A stretch of DNA of 64,000 bases from JAWVFM01 sp963841455 (GTDB lineage: Bacteria > Actinomycetota > Thermoleophilia > Solirubrobacterales > 70-9). The translations under genes were made by a program, and so were the position numbers. The stretch spans positions 1-64,000 of the forward strand of contig CAWJCU010000017.1 of NCBI GenBank assembly GCA_963841455.1, written 5' to 3'. A model generated the notes under the pieces. The model was not told the origin of the DNA. It did no database searches and was given only the letters and a program-made list of their open reading frames with translations. Shown piece after piece: positions 1 through 9,234 of this stretch; the first letter of the stretch is position 1; every line of letters starts with the position of its first letter.

Positions 1-147
1 GACGGGAAGCCGTGCAGCAGCACGAGCGGGGGCCCGGCCCCCGGACGCTTGTAGACGTGGATGTCGCGGTCGCGGAACCGCTCGATTCGGCCAAGCGCGC
101 GCCACGCCTCGACTCGCTCGGTGAGCCCGGAGATCGGTCCCGACTCC
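1..147 (-). CDS. Alpha/beta hydrolase, N-terminal fragment (runs off the window)
   Basis: The minus strand reads an open frame that ends in LVLLHGFPS at the window edge. This is the strand and oxyanion-hole HG motif found near the N-terminus of alpha/beta hydrolases such as epoxide hydrolases and haloalkane dehalogenases. The catalytic triad lies outside the window, so neither the substrate nor activity can be judged. It follows the sulfatase at 148-1835 on the same strand almost without a gap and is probably co-transcribed with it. No clear start codon is visible just after the sulfatase stop, so the start is uncertain; the neighbouring genes carry indels that may have hidden it. Confidence 0.55.
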
Positions 148-1835
148 TCAGAGAGCCCGCGCGGCAGGCGGCGGAGCCGTGCCGTTCGCGGCCATGCGCT
201 CGCGCAGCAGCTCCCCGAGCTCGGAACGCATCGCTTGATCCGAGGCGGCCACCGGCTTGCCCGTGGCGCGATCGACGAGGTTTCGCCGCTCAGTCGAGTC
301 GCGGTTGTGGTCGTACATCTCGTATTGAGGCGGGGCATTTCCCGAAGGGTCGAAGTAAACGGCGAGCTTCCTGCCGTCGGCGGTCCTGACCGCGCACTCG
401 GTTCGGCTGGCCGGCGACGTTCTGCAGGGCGGTCGCGGCCTGATGGTCGTCGTAGGTGAAGTGGACGGCGTCCTGCACGAGGGCGCGGCTTCGGATGCCC
501 AGTGATCGGGGCGAAGTCGACGGCCGTCTTCGCGAGGCGCTCACGGTCCGGTGCAGCGCTGTCCGCCAGGACCGGCGTCAGGTCGCGACCACGGGGTTCG
601 TCGTCGAGGTCGGCGCCGGTGAGCGCGGCGATCGTGGGCAGCACGTCGACAAGCGACCCCATGGCGTCGGTCTCGGCGCCCCTCGGAAACAGCACCGGGT
701 TCGAGACGACGAGCGGGACGTCGATCGTCTCGTAGGCGTTGAACGCCTTTTGCCGCAGGCCGCCGTGGGAGAGCCCCATCTCGCCGTGGTCGGCCAGCCG
801 AATGATCACCGTCCGGGAGCGAAGCGATCCCGGGTCATCGACGTCGCCAAGCCCCTCCGACGCGACCGCTGCTCTCGTCGACCACACGGTGGAGGTAGGC
901 GTAGAAGTTGACGTACTCGCGCCTGGCCTCGTCGCTGTCCAGCGGGCCCAGGTAGGCCGCCATCCCCATCTTCATCAACTCGTGGACGGTCGGCTTGTCG
1001 CGCAGGGTCTCTCCGACGGTGGGTGGGAGCTCGACCCCCAGGTCGCGGAAGTCACTCGCCTGATAGCCCCCGCGGACGTGTTGCGCCGGATAGCCGAGCA
1101 CGTCGTGCGGGTCCACGAGCGAGGCGACGAGGCAGAACGGCTCGGGGAGACCGTCGCGGCCAAGCCAACTCTCGAGCTGGCGCGTGTAGACCTCGTCCCA
1201 GCCGAGCTCGAGCGGCCCGGCGTTGCCGGCGCCGAAGTGCTCGGCCTTGGCATTCTCGCCGGCGTCGGGCGGCTCCCAGTCAGCGTACCCGTAGTGATCG
1301 TTGAGGCGTTTGGCGTCGACCTCGGTCCAGCCGCCGAGCAGCGGCCCGCCGCCCGAGGGGTGGGTGAGGTGCCACTTGCCCTTGTAGCCGACCTCGTAGC
1401 CGCGCGCTCGCAGAACTGAGGCGATGCTCGGCGTCCTCGGGTCGAGCTCGGGCTCGTTGCCCGATTCCGGGCCGAGCTGGAGAAGGCCGCGTCCGAACCC
1501 CCGGAGGGCCCGGGCGCGCGGCGCGTTCGGTCCCTGGAGCACACCGGCGAGCGTCCGGACGACGGCGAGGAAGTTCTTCGGGTCCGGCTTGAGGTCGGCC
1601 TGGGTGTGCGTGAGGGTCACACCGTGCTGGGCCGGATAGCGTCCGGTGAAGAGCGTCGCCCGGCTCGGTGAGCACATCGACGTGTTGCAGAAGCCGTTCC
1701 GGAACCGCAGCCCTGTGGCGGCTAGCTCGTGGTCGTTGGGAGTGAGGTCGCGAAGCCACGCCGAGTCCGCGGGCCAGTGGCACGGCTCGCGCTGCTGGTC
1801 GGTGATCAGCAGCAGGATGTTGGGGAGGGCGCCAC
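148..1835 (-). CDS. Type I sulfatase, frameshifted
   Basis: This is a Cys-type arylsulfatase of the alkaline phosphatase superfamily. The N-terminus reads PNILLLITDQQ, the metal-binding strand, and is followed by MCSPSRATLFTGRYP, the C-x-P-S-R signature whose cysteine is oxidised to formylglycine. GKWHL and DPHD motifs follow in order, and the C-terminal part reads KLAVYFDPSGN and EMYD. The reading frame breaks near 870, 500 and 400, and the start itself is hidden by an indel: the in-frame sequence runs directly from the stop of the DUF1330 gene, and the nearest GTG (1833-1835) is one base out of frame. No formylglycine-generating enzyme is seen in the window. It is the last complete gene of a TetR-DUF1330-sulfatase run and probably acts on an extracellular or imported sulfate ester; the substrate is unknown. 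Confidence 0.75.
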
Positions 1836-1836
1836 T

Positions 1837-2234
1837 TCAGCCGCCGGCCGCCGGTGTGGCGAGACTCGAGAGGATAAGCCGGCTGTCGGCGAGCGCGGCC
1901 ACACGGTGCCGGTGGATCTCGAGGTACTCGGGGTCGGAGACCATCCCAGGAAGGCCTCCCGCGACGGGTACTCGACGAGCGCCACCGCGTCCCATTCCGG
2001 TCCTGCGGCCCGATCAGCTCTCGCGGCAGGCGACGGCCGACAGGACTCGTCCGCCGGCGCCCTCGACGAACCGTCGACCGCAGCCGCGTAGCGTCCGTAG
2101 GCCTCCGCCCCGCTCACCCCCAGGTCGGGCTCGCTCGCGTGCTCCTTGAAGCGCAGCAGGTTGACCATGACTATCGGACCGTCATCGCCGGACGCGGCAA
2201 GCTGTGGGCCTGCTCGGAGCTCGGCTCGATCCAC
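1837..2234 (-). CDS. DUF1330 family protein, frameshifted
   Basis: The start region reads DDGPIVMVNLLRFKEHA, followed after an interrupted stretch by WDAVALVEYPSREAFLG, both typical of DUF1330 ferredoxin-like (ABM-fold) proteins of about 100-130 residues. The GTG at 2234 is the chosen start. The frame shifts within about 1940-2060, so the middle and C-terminus are spread over three frames; the intended end is LATPAAG before the TGA at 1837-1839. The sulfatase starts immediately after this stop. The biochemical role of the family is unknown. Position between a TetR gene and a sulfatase suggests a small catabolic operon. Confidence 0.6.
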
Positions 2235-2253
2235 GCCGCCGGCGCCCGGTCGC

Positions 2254-2872
2254 TCACGAGCGCACCACGGCGATCCAGACCTCGCTCAACGTCTGCGCCG
2301 CGACGTCGACCGAGACCCTCGGCTCGCGGCCGAAGGCCTCGAGCAGGTACGCGTTGCTCATCACCGTCAGTGCGTACGCGGTCTCCTCGATGTCGGCGAG
2401 CGGGAGCGCGCCGCGCGCCTGCGCCTCGCGCAGGTAGCCGGCCGCCCGGTCGGCGAACTGCATGCGCATGGCGTCCCGCGCGCCCGCGACGTTGGGGTCG
2501 CTGGCCGCCGCCTCCGCGAGGCGCGGAGGATCGGTCCGTGCCGCCGGTAGACCTCGACGGCGGGCTCGAGCCCCTCGCGGACCGCGGCGGCCTCGCCACC
2601 GGGATCGATGTCCTCGAGGACCGGCTGCGCCTCGTAGAGCTCGCCAATCACCCCTGCGCCACGCGCAGAAGCAGGTCCCCGAGGTCGTCGAAGTGACGGT
2701 AGAAGATCGTCCGGCCGAGCCCCGCCTCCCGCATGACCTCGTCGACGTTCAGCTCGTCGTAGGAGCGCCGGCGCACGAGCTCGCTCGCGGCCGCGACGAT
2801 TCGGTCGCGCGCTTCCTGGCGGCTGCGCCGCGCAACTTCGCTCCTGGTGGCGGTTTCAACGGGTTGGACCAT
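2254..2872 (-). CDS. TetR/AcrR family transcriptional regulator, frameshifted
   Basis: The N-terminus has the TetR helix-turn-helix: RDRIVAAASELVRRRSY leads to VDEVMREAGLGRTIFYRHF, followed by DLLLRVAQ. The ligand-binding half continues in other frames (IGELYEAQPVLEDIDPGGE, then MQFADRAAGYLREAQARG and AYALTVMSNAYLLEAF), so at least two indels lie near 2650 and 2530. Restored, the protein would be about 200 residues, normal for the family. The ATG at 2872 is used because the HTH begins right after it. It is divergent from the sulfatase at 2919, with only 46 bases between the two starts, so it probably controls that promoter and its own. Confidence 0.75.
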
Positions 2873-2879
2873 GCGAGTC

Positions 2880-2910
2880 GTGACACAGTGTGACACAAAC
2901 CGTGTATCCT
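2880..2910 (+). promoter_or_regulatory. Candidate promoter and TetR-type operator between divergent genes
   Basis: Two copies of GTGACACA lie at 2880-2887 and 2890-2897, exactly 10 bp apart and so on the same helix face. The first overlaps a -35-like TGACAC (2881-2886); a -10-like TATCCT lies at 2905-2910, 18 bp downstream. The sulfatase ATG at 2919 follows within 9 bases, which suggests a very short or absent leader. TetR operators are usually palindromic and this is a direct repeat, so assignment to the neighbouring TetR is inference. Confidence 0.4.
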
Positions 2911-2918
2911 GCGCTGAC

Positions 2919-4561
2919 ATGCAGGGAAGAGCGAATCTCCGCGGCACCCGCACGATGCCCGCCTGCTGCGCTTTCGCCCTCGTCGCCCTCCTCTGCCTCC
3001 TTCTAGCCGGGCCCGCCGCCGCCCGCCCGGTCGGCGCCGGACAGGGCTCCGAGCCGAACGTGCTCGTTGTCATGACCGACGATCAGGCGCTGGCTGACCT
3101 CCAGTACATGCCGCACGTCAAGAAGCTGATCGTGAAACAGGGCACGAGCTTCTCCAACGCGATCGACTCGTTCCCGCTCTGCTGCCCGGCGCGCGCCACG
3201 TTCATCACCGGCCAGTACGCGCACAACCACGGCGTCGCCGGCAACTTCTATCCCTTCGGCTGGTACGGCATGAAGGCCCGGGCCAACATCCTCCCGCGAT
3301 GGCTCCAGAAGAGCGGCTACAGGACGGCGCTCATCGGCAAGTGGCTGAACGGCTACGGGGCGAAGGACGCCCATGGCGAGGTGCCGACGGGCTTCGACAT
3401 CTGGCGCGGCCTGCTCGACGTCTCCGCCTACGACTACTACAACTTCGTGATGAACCAGGACGGCCACCTGAAGACCTGGGGTGACCCGGTCTTCGCACGC
3501 AAGCTCGTACGGTTCGCAAAGATCGAGGTGACGCCGGCGCCCGGCGGCGGGCCGCACACGATCAGCGAGGTGCTCGCCCGCGCAAACAGGATCTTCAAGC
3601 CGGGCTACTACGGCACGGCGAAGCCCAAGGACTACTCGCCGGACGTCACAGGGAGGACCACCGAGGGCGTCGTCCGCCGGCAGGCGAAGTCGAAGAAGCC
3701 GTTCTTCGTCTGGTGGGCGCCGGCGGCGCCGCATCGCGAGGACGTCGCGACGACGATCCTCGGCCGCCCTGGCGCCGACCCCGCCCCGCCCCGCGCTACG
3801 AGCAGCTCAGCAAGAAGTTCAAGCTCCCGGAGCCACCGTCGTTCAACTACTCCGATCCCGCCGACCCGGACAGCAAGGTGGCCCAGCTCCCGGCGATGAC
3901 CGAGGCCCAGATCAACCAGCTGAGGCTCGACTACCAGGGGCGGCTCGGCGCTCTGCTCGCGGTCGATGACCATGTAGCGAAGCTCGTCCGCATCCTGCGC
4001 CAGACCGACCAGCTCCGCAACACCTTGATCGTCTTCGTTTCCGACAACGGGTGGATCCAGGGGCAGCACCGCATCCAGGGCGACAAGTTCGTGCCCTACG
4101 AGGAGTCGATTCACGTGCCGTTCGTCCTTCGCGGGCCCGGCATACCCCGCGACCGCACCGTGACCCAGCAGGTGTCGAACATCGACTTCGCCCCCACTCT
4201 GCTCGACGCGGCGAACGCGAAGGCGGGCCGCACGGAGGACGGCGTTTCGCTGCTTCCCGTCGCGCGCCATCCGTCGAGCGCGCCCAACCGCGCGATCCTC
4301 CTCGAGGCGACCAGCCCGCTCTTCCTGGGCGAGGGCTTCCCGATGTCGTACGACCAGCCCTACACCGGGGTGCGGACCAACGACTTCAAGTACGTCGTGT
4401 GGAGCTACGGGCCGCGCGAGCTCTACGACCTGCGCAACGACCCCTACGAGATGCACAACGTCGTGAACGACCCGGCGTATGCGAGCGTCGTGGGCCGCAT
4501 GTCGGCCGACCTCGCGAAGCTCCGCGCGTGCAAGGGCGCGAGCTGCCAAGTCGCGCCTTAG
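2919..4561 (+). CDS. Secreted sulfatase (CCPAR type), one frameshift
   Basis: A secreted sulfatase with an N-terminal signal peptide (hydrophobic CCAFALVALLCLLLAGPAAA). NVLVVMTDDQ holds the metal-binding aspartates; CCPARATFITGQY is the formylglycine motif with alanine in place of serine (C-x-P-A-R). IGKWLNGYG, WWAPAAPHRED and VFVSDNGW follow. The C-terminus (YDLRNDPYEMHNVV) is the usual sulfatase ending and resembles N-acetylglucosamine-6-sulfatase-like proteins. The frame shifts near 3775 inside GRPGADPAP; with one base restored the protein is about 547 residues, a normal size. It is divergent from the TetR gene. The substrate, perhaps a sulfated glycan, is inference. Confidence 0.85.
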
Positions 4562-4622
4562 GCCCAGTTCGGCGCTGCGGATGCGGCGCCTCGCGCCCGC
4601 GCTGGGGCTACGGTTCGCCCTG

Positions 4623-6449
4623 ATGGGGGCCGGGCCACATACATGGGCGAAGCGAGGGACCCTGACGGTCGTCGTCGCCGTCGCGCTCGCGCTCGGCGCC
4701 GCCGCGCCCGCGGCCGCGTCGGGCCTCGAGCCCGGCGGCAAGCGCTATCCCGGCGCAGTGGTGGAGAAGAACGTGCCGATCAAGATGTCTGACGGCGTGA
4801 CGCTCGAGGCGAACGTGACCCGTCCGGCGGACTCGAGCGGCAGCGCCGCGCCGGGCCGCTTCCCGGTGATCATCACCCAGACGCCGTACAACAAGGACGT
4901 GCTCTCGGAGGCCGGGGGCGGCGTCGCGACGCTTGCGGGCCCCCCGCCGAACCTCGTGCACCACGGCTACGTCACGGTCGTCGTCGACGTTCGCGGCACC
5001 GGCAACTCGGCGGGCCAGTGGCAGTCGTTCGACCCGCGGGAGCAGAAGGACGGGCTCGAGATCGCGAACTGGGCCCGCCGGCAGAGCTTCTCGAACGGCA
5101 AGCTCGGCCTCTTCGGCGCCTCGTACATGGCGATCAACCAGTTCTTCACCGCGGCTCAGCACCCGAAGGGGCTCAAGGCCATGTTCCCGATCATCCCGGG
5201 GGGCGACGTCTACCGCGACGTGTTCGTCCACGGCGGGGAGTTCGACGCCGGGTTCATGCCGCTCTGGGCGGGCCTCGTGACCGGCCTCGGGCTTCCGCTT
5301 GGCCTGCTCCCGACCACCCCGGAGGCCGCGCTAGGCGTGATCGCGTCCCACGGGCCGACCTTCCAGACCAATGCGATCCTCAACATCCTGAGCGGCGGGG
5401 AGCTCGCCTACGACGGCCCGTTCTTCCGCAAGCGCTCGCCCGATACCGTCGTCCGCAAGGTCCACGTGCCGACCTTCGTCGTCGGCGGCTGGTGGGACCT
5501 CTTCCAGCGGAGCGAGCCGCGCCTGTACAACGCGCTGCGAATGAAGCCCGGGCGCAAGCAGCTCCTGATGGGGCCGTGGTACCACGTCACGGCGGGCAGC
5601 GGACTGGGCGAGAAGGGCACGCCGCCGACCCTCGCAAAGCTCGCGCTCGCCTGGTTCGACCGCTGGATCAAGCGCCGGCGTGACGGGATCGAGAACTTCG
5701 GGCCGGTGACCCTGAATGAGCTCGGCCGCGACAAGTGGGCCACCCAGCGACGCTATCCGGGCAGGCTCACCTACCGGCGCCTCTACCTCGGCGAGGGATC
5801 GAGCCTGCGGCGGAAGCCTCCGGCGGCGCCGAGCGAGGACACCGTGGTCGCCGACCCCGGTGCCGGTCAGTGCAACCGGGCGACGGCACAGTGGACGGCG
5901 GGGCTGGTGACGCCACCCGGAAGCTGCGTCGATGACGAGCGCTCCTACGAGAGCACGGGGCTCACCTACACGACCGGTCCCCTCAAGCACAGCCGCCACA
6001 TCGTCGGCCCGCTGTCGCTCACCCTTCGGACCTCGACCACGGCACACGACACACTCTGGGATGCGACCCTCACCGACGTCTCGCCCGACGGCGCGTCCAA
6101 CCCCATCACCGCGGGCTGGCTCATGCCCTCGCGCCGCGCGATCGACCGCCGGCGCTCGACCCGAGCGCCGAACGGCGACCTGATCGGGCCCTACCACCCC
6201 TTCACGAAGCGATCCCTGCTGCCGGTCACCCCGGGCAAGCCGATGACGCTTCGGATCGAGATCTTCAACACCGATGCGGTCTTCAAGAAGGGGCACCGCA
6301 TCCGCGTCGCGCTGACGAACGCCGACGTCCCCCACCTCCTGCCGACCCTGCCCGACCAGGCGAACATGGCCGGCGCCGTCAACACGGTCCACGTCGACCC
6401 CTCGCACCCGAGCTTCCTGAGCTTCGGGCAGACGCAACGGCGTCGCTGA
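4623..6449 (+). CDS. Secreted CocE/NonD-family hydrolase (peptidase S15-like)
   Basis: About 608 residues. A signal peptide (TLTVVVAVALALGAAAPAAA) precedes an alpha/beta-hydrolase domain: FPVIITQTPYNKD, VVVDVRGTGNS and the nucleophile region LGLFGASYMA, where the serine of G-A-S-Y matches the S15/CocE nucleophile. GGWWDLF carries the likely aspartate and GPWYHVT the likely histidine. The C-terminal third (LSLTLRTSTTAHDTLW through IRVALTNADVPHLLPT) is the beta-sandwich domain of X-Pro dipeptidyl-peptidases and cocaine esterases. The family cleaves esters or peptides; the substrate is unknown. The ATG at 4623 was chosen because the signal peptide follows directly; an upstream ATG at 4581 is also possible. 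It follows the sulfatase after 60 bases and may be co-transcribed. Confidence 0.85.
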   Translation: MGAGPHTWAKRGTLTVVVAVALALGAAAPAAASGLEPGGKRYPGAVVEKNVPIKMSDGVTLEANVTRPADSSGSAAPGRFPVIITQTPYNKDVLSEAGGGVATLAGPPPNLVHHGYVTVVVDVRGTGNSAGQWQSFDPREQKDGLEIANWARRQSFSNGKLGLFGASYMAINQFFTAAQHPKGLKAMFPIIPGGDVYRDVFVHGGEFDAGFMPLWAGLVTGLGLPLGLLPTTPEAALGVIASHGPTFQTNAILNILSGGELAYDGPFFRKRSPDTVVRKVHVPTFVVGGWWDLFQRSEPRLYNALRMKPGRKQLLMGPWYHVTAGSGLGEKGTPPTLAKLALAWFDRWIKRRRDGIENFGPVTLNELGRDKWATQRRYPGRLTYRRLYLGEGSSLRRKPPAAPSEDTVVADPGAGQCNRATAQWTAGLVTPPGSCVDDERSYESTGLTYTTGPLKHSRHIVGPLSLTLRTSTTAHDTLWDATLTDVSPDGASNPITAGWLMPSRRAIDRRRSTRAPNGDLIGPYHPFTKRSLLPVTPGKPMTLRIEIFNTDAVFKKGHRIRVALTNADVPHLLPTLPDQANMAGAVNTVHVDPSHPSFLSFGQTQRRR

Positions 6450-6473
6450 GTACCTAGACCCGAGCGAACGGGC

Positions 6474-6842
6474 TCAGGCGGCCACCCAGGCCCTCGCCTC
6501 CTCGAGCCCTTCGAGGTCGCGGATCATCACGTCGCCGGGGGTCATCCAGGCGAACATGTGCATCGCCTTGGCGACCCAGTCGGTGTCGGTGACGAGGGCG
6601 AAGCGCCTCCACGCCGAGTGATGTCCGAGCCATGCCTCCAAGCCGGTCTTGATGTCCTCGGGCACCGCTCCAGCCTCGAGCCCATCGAAGTCGGTGAGCA
6701 CGAACAGGAGCCGAAGCTCGCCGGTATCGACCCCCTCGCGCAGCGCCGGCTCGAGGACCTCGCGGTAATCGTCTCGGGTGAGCCTCCCTGACGCCCGCAA
6801 CCCGATCGTCCCGTCCGGCATGTCATCGATTCGCTGGATCAT
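6474..6842 (-). CDS. SpoIIAA-like (STAS-fold) protein
   Basis: A 122-residue protein beginning MIQRIDDMPDGTIGLRASGRL and containing LRLLFVLTDFDGLEAGA, WRRFALVTDTDWV and GDVMIRDLEGLEEARAWV. This pattern matches the SpoIIAA-like/DUF3478 family, small single-domain proteins with a STAS-like fold. The usual phosphorylated serine of anti-anti-sigma factors is not evident. Function is unknown in most members. It is convergent with the CocE hydrolase and lies just outside the proposed left end of the integrated element. Confidence 0.75.
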   Translation of the reverse strand: MIQRIDDMPDGTIGLRASGRLTRDDYREVLEPALREGVDTGELRLLFVLTDFDGLEAGAVPEDIKTGLEAWLGHHSAWRRFALVTDTDWVAKAMHMFAWMTPGDVMIRDLEGLEEARAWVAA

Positions 6843-6874
6843 CGCCGGAGGGTCCAGACAAGGCGCGACACGGA

Positions 6875-6886
6875 AAGCGGCTGAAG
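6875..6886 (+). repeat. Candidate attachment site, distal copy
   Basis: AAGCGGCTGAAG is identical to the 3' terminus of tRNA-Gly at 12323-12334 and lies 15 bases beyond the integrase stop. Similarity past the 12 bases is weak. Confidence 0.45.
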
Positions 6887-6901
6887 TGTCGCAAATGGCC
6901 G

Positions 6902-7981
6902 TCAGAACCCGTCTGCGGCCGTTTCGTTACCAGTCGAGCTACCGATTCCGTTGGCAGCGAGGTAGAAGGCCGCTTGTAGCCGGCCCCGAGCCGCGTCCTT
7001 TGACGGATGTCCGTAGCGCGCCATTACGAGCGCGCCGCCGTCCTCGTGGCCGAGCTGGACGGAGACCGCGAAGTGGTCGACGCCCAGCTCGAGGAGCTGC
7101 GTGGCGCAGAAGTGGCGGAGGTCGTGGAAGCGGATATTCGCCGCCCCCTCTTCCCTCCGCCCAAGGGCGATGCCCGAGGCCGAGCGCACCTCTCGCCAGG
7201 CGTAGTAGAGGCTGCCGTTGAGAAGCGGCCCGCCGTGGACGGCATGGAAGACGTAGGGGTCGGGACGCCGCGGGACGTCGTCGAGCGTCTGGGCGGGCGG
7301 AAGAAGGGAGATCGTCCGCCCCTGCCCGTTCTTGGGACTCCCGACAGACCCGTCTCGGCGCCGTGACCGACGAACACGGATCGTCTCTGCCCCGACGTCC
7401 TCCCACCGGAGCGCCTGGATCTCGCCCGACCGCATTCCCGTCCAGGCCGCGAACTGGATGAGGGCCCTGAACTCGCCGCCGTAGCCGGCGAGCACGGTGC
7501 AGGCCTCAAGCAGAGCGCGATACTCCTCCATCGTTGGAGCGACGATCTTTTCCGAGCGCTCAGTCGCGGGCAGCCGAAGGTTGGCGAAGGGGTTGTGCTC
7601 TACCAAGCCCACGTTCCGCGCGTCCTCGTACATGATTCCGACGACCCGCGAGACGCCTCGCGGGACGCTCAGTGCCCAGGCCCGGGCGGATAGGCGCTCG
7701 ACATCGCCCAGCGGCGTCGAGGCGAACTCGGCCGCGAATCGGCGCGCGGCTGCATAGGTCCGGCGCGTGCCCGCGCTCGGTCGTGGCCACTCCTCCAGCC
7801 ACCGGTCGGCAAAGCTCGCGCAGGTTTCGTCGGTCCGGCGGGCCTCGAGGCGATCTCGGCAGCGTCGCTCCGCCTCCTCAGCCTGTCGCTTCGTCTGCCA
7901 CGGACCGCCGGGCACCCAATGCTGCTTGCCGCGAAGCTGGAACTTCGCGACCCAATCGCCACGTCGCCTGAATGCGCTCAC
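6902..7981 (-). CDS. int: Tyrosine site-specific integrase
   Basis: A phage-type integrase of about 359 residues. The N-terminal part (FRRRGDWVAKFQLRGKQHW) is an arm-binding AP2-like beta domain, followed by a SAM-like core-binding region (TRRTYAAARRF). Catalytic residues are visible: Arg in AWTGMRSGEIQALRW, the HDLRH box in RFHDLRHFCATQLLELG, His in QLGHED and the likely Tyr in VMARYGHPS. GTG at 7981 is the preferred start because it overlaps the stop of the HTH gene as GTGA, the usual coupling for xis-int pairs; an ATG at 8032 would give a longer form. The stop lies 16 bases from the proposed distal attachment site. Confidence 0.9.
   Translation of the reverse strand: MSAFRRRGDWVAKFQLRGKQHWVPGGPWQTKRQAEEAERRCRDRLEARRTDETCASFADRWLEEWPRPSAGTRRTYAAARRFAAEFASTPLGDVERLSARAWALSVPRGVSRVVGIMYEDARNVGLVEHNPFANLRLPATERSEKIVAPTMEEYRALLEACTVLAGYGGEFRALIQFAAWTGMRSGEIQALRWEDVGAETIRVRRSRRRDGSVGSPKNGQGRTISLLPPAQTLDDVPRRPDPYVFHAVHGGPLLNGSLYYAWREVRSASGIALGRREEGAANIRFHDLRHFCATQLLELGVDHFAVSVQLGHEDGGALVMARYGHPSKDAARGRLQAAFYLAANGIGSSTGNETAADGF
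6921..6950 (+). repeat. Possible integrase arm-type site, left end
   Basis: This stretch, inside the last codons of int, contains TTACCAG and GCTACCGATTC. It aligns with 12163-12191 at the other end of the element, with about 24 of 31 positions equal including an 11-nt identity. Paired copies near both ends fit integrase arm sites; this is inference. Confidence 0.4.
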
Positions 7982-8271
7982 GCCGCCGTCCCTCGCTCTC
8001 CTCCGGGGAATAGAAGCAGCTGCGCCCGACACTCTCGCCCCCGCAGATGAGCCTCGACCTCACTCAACAAGTAGCGGTTCTGGCCGCCGACGCGCATCGC
8101 TGGCAAGCTCAGGCGCTCGATCGTTCGCACGGAGCAGTGAAGCCGCGACGCGAGCTCCCGCTTTGTGAGCCACGGCTCCTCGGTCAGGCGACCGCCGAAG
8201 TTGCGACTAGCGCTGGCGGCGCCATGCGCTTCCTTCGCCGCCACGCGGCGGCTGTGCCGCGAATGTCCCAT
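7978..8271 (-). CDS. Excisionase-like helix-turn-helix protein
   Basis: A 97-residue protein whose core, WLTKRELASRLHCSVRTIERL followed by PAMRVGGQNRYLLSEVEAHLRG, is the MerR-like/excisionase winged HTH (helix_turn_helix domain family). Such proteins control recombination directionality or element transcription. It lies directly upstream of int with a 4-nt overlap and overlaps the end of the replication-relaxation gene by up to 65 nt. An alternative GTG start at 8244 would shorten that overlap. Confidence 0.8.
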   Translation of the reverse strand: MGHSRHSRRVAAKEAHGAASASRNFGGRLTEEPWLTKRELASRLHCSVRTIERLSLPAMRVGGQNRYLLSEVEAHLRGRECRAQLLLFPGGERGTAA

Positions 8272-9090
8272 CTACTCGTACGTCCCGAAAACCTCCAAAT
8301 TGACCAAGCCGACCCACAACCGCGAACTCGCCGAACTCGTTTACCTCCGCGTCGCGGATCGCGCGCTCAACAGCGGCCCGCGTCCGCGCCTCGGCGACGT
8401 AGTAGCGGACGCCGGCGAGATGGCCGGCGCCGGCGTACAGACGCAGGATCGAACGAAGCCGCCGCGGCGCCTTCAGAGTCAGCTCAGCCTCGATCGCCAG
8501 TGGCTTCTCCCCCGCCCTCGCCTCGACCGCGAGGTCGGGGACGTGGAGGCGGGTAAAGCCGCCAGTACGCCCGCGCGCCCCCGGGCAGTAGGCGGGCTCG
8601 TCGACGCCACTATCAACGGCCCGGATCTCACGCTCGGTGAGAACCCGGCCGTCGGGGAACTCGCGCTCGAGCTCGAGGCAGAGCCAGCCGCAGGCGAGGT
8701 CATGCTCGTAGCTTCGGATGTCGATCTTCGGCACCTGGAGCTGGAGGCCGCCCTCGCGAAGCCCGGCCGCTGTGGCACTCCACACTGCGGCGTCGGCGTA
8801 GAAGTAGCGGCGGCTCTCGAGGAGGCCCTTTCGCTCGAGCGACCACAGAAGCCGACCGATCGTCTTTGAGCTGAGCCGCCCCGCACGCTCGGCCGTCGAC
8901 CACCGTCACCGAATCGGCCGACCGGCCACTCGCGCGCCGCAAGCTGCTCCGCCTGGACCATCCGCTGTCGACCGATCCACGCCAACAACTCCCGATCGCG
9001 CGGACTCACCCTAACCCGATTCTTTGAACGCCCTCCCGATGACTCCAGCTTCCACTGGCCCCTCTTCTCAACCGCCGCCCTCTCGCTCAT
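8207..9090 (-). CDS. Replication-relaxation family protein, one frameshift
   Basis: The N-terminus reads RVSPRDRELLAWIGRQRMVQAEQLAAREW, a winged-helix start typical of replication-relaxation proteins of actinobacterial conjugative and integrative elements. After a frame change near 8930-8900 it continues as VWSATAAGLREGG, IDIRSYEHDLACGWLCLELER, LHVPDLAVEARAGEKPLAIEAELTLKAP and LRLYAGAGHLAGVRYYVAEA, the nuclease-like C-terminal half of the family (H/D, E and E-x-E positions visible). The restored length, about 294 residues, is normal. The first gene of a three-gene run with the HTH protein and int, it probably acts in element replication or control. Its exact biochemistry is not established. 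Confidence 0.7.
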
Positions 9091-9129
9091 CTCATCTTGC
9101 TCTCAGCTTGCCGCTAACTGAGTCTGGAA

Positions 9130-9177
9130 CTTGCCGACCACCCGAACGACCTATCGGGAGGGCGGGTGGTCGGCAAG
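9130..9177. repeat. Perfect 15-bp inverted repeat
   Basis: CTTGCCGACCACCCG at 9130-9144 is repeated as its exact reverse complement at 9163-9177, with an 18-nt spacer. It could form a cruciform or RNA hairpin; no T-run follows, so a simple terminator is unlikely. Confidence 0.8.
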
Positions 9178-9214
9178 GGCCAGGCGCATGGTTGCGCCGT
9201 TTGCGGCCCGTTTT

Positions 9215-9234
9215 ATGGCGAGCATGCTCGCCAT
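9215..9234. repeat. Perfect 20-bp palindrome
   Basis: ATGGCGAGCATGCTCGCCAT equals its own reverse complement over 20 bp with no spacer. This symmetry is typical of a dimeric regulator operator or replication-initiator site. It lies 38 bp from the inverted repeat at 9130-9177. Confidence 0.75.

Noticed and set aside
3632..6437. Minus-strand frames of about 369 codons opposite the sulfatase and CocE hydrolase
   Set aside because: No motif, and the plus-strand genes are complete with signal peptides and catalytic residues.
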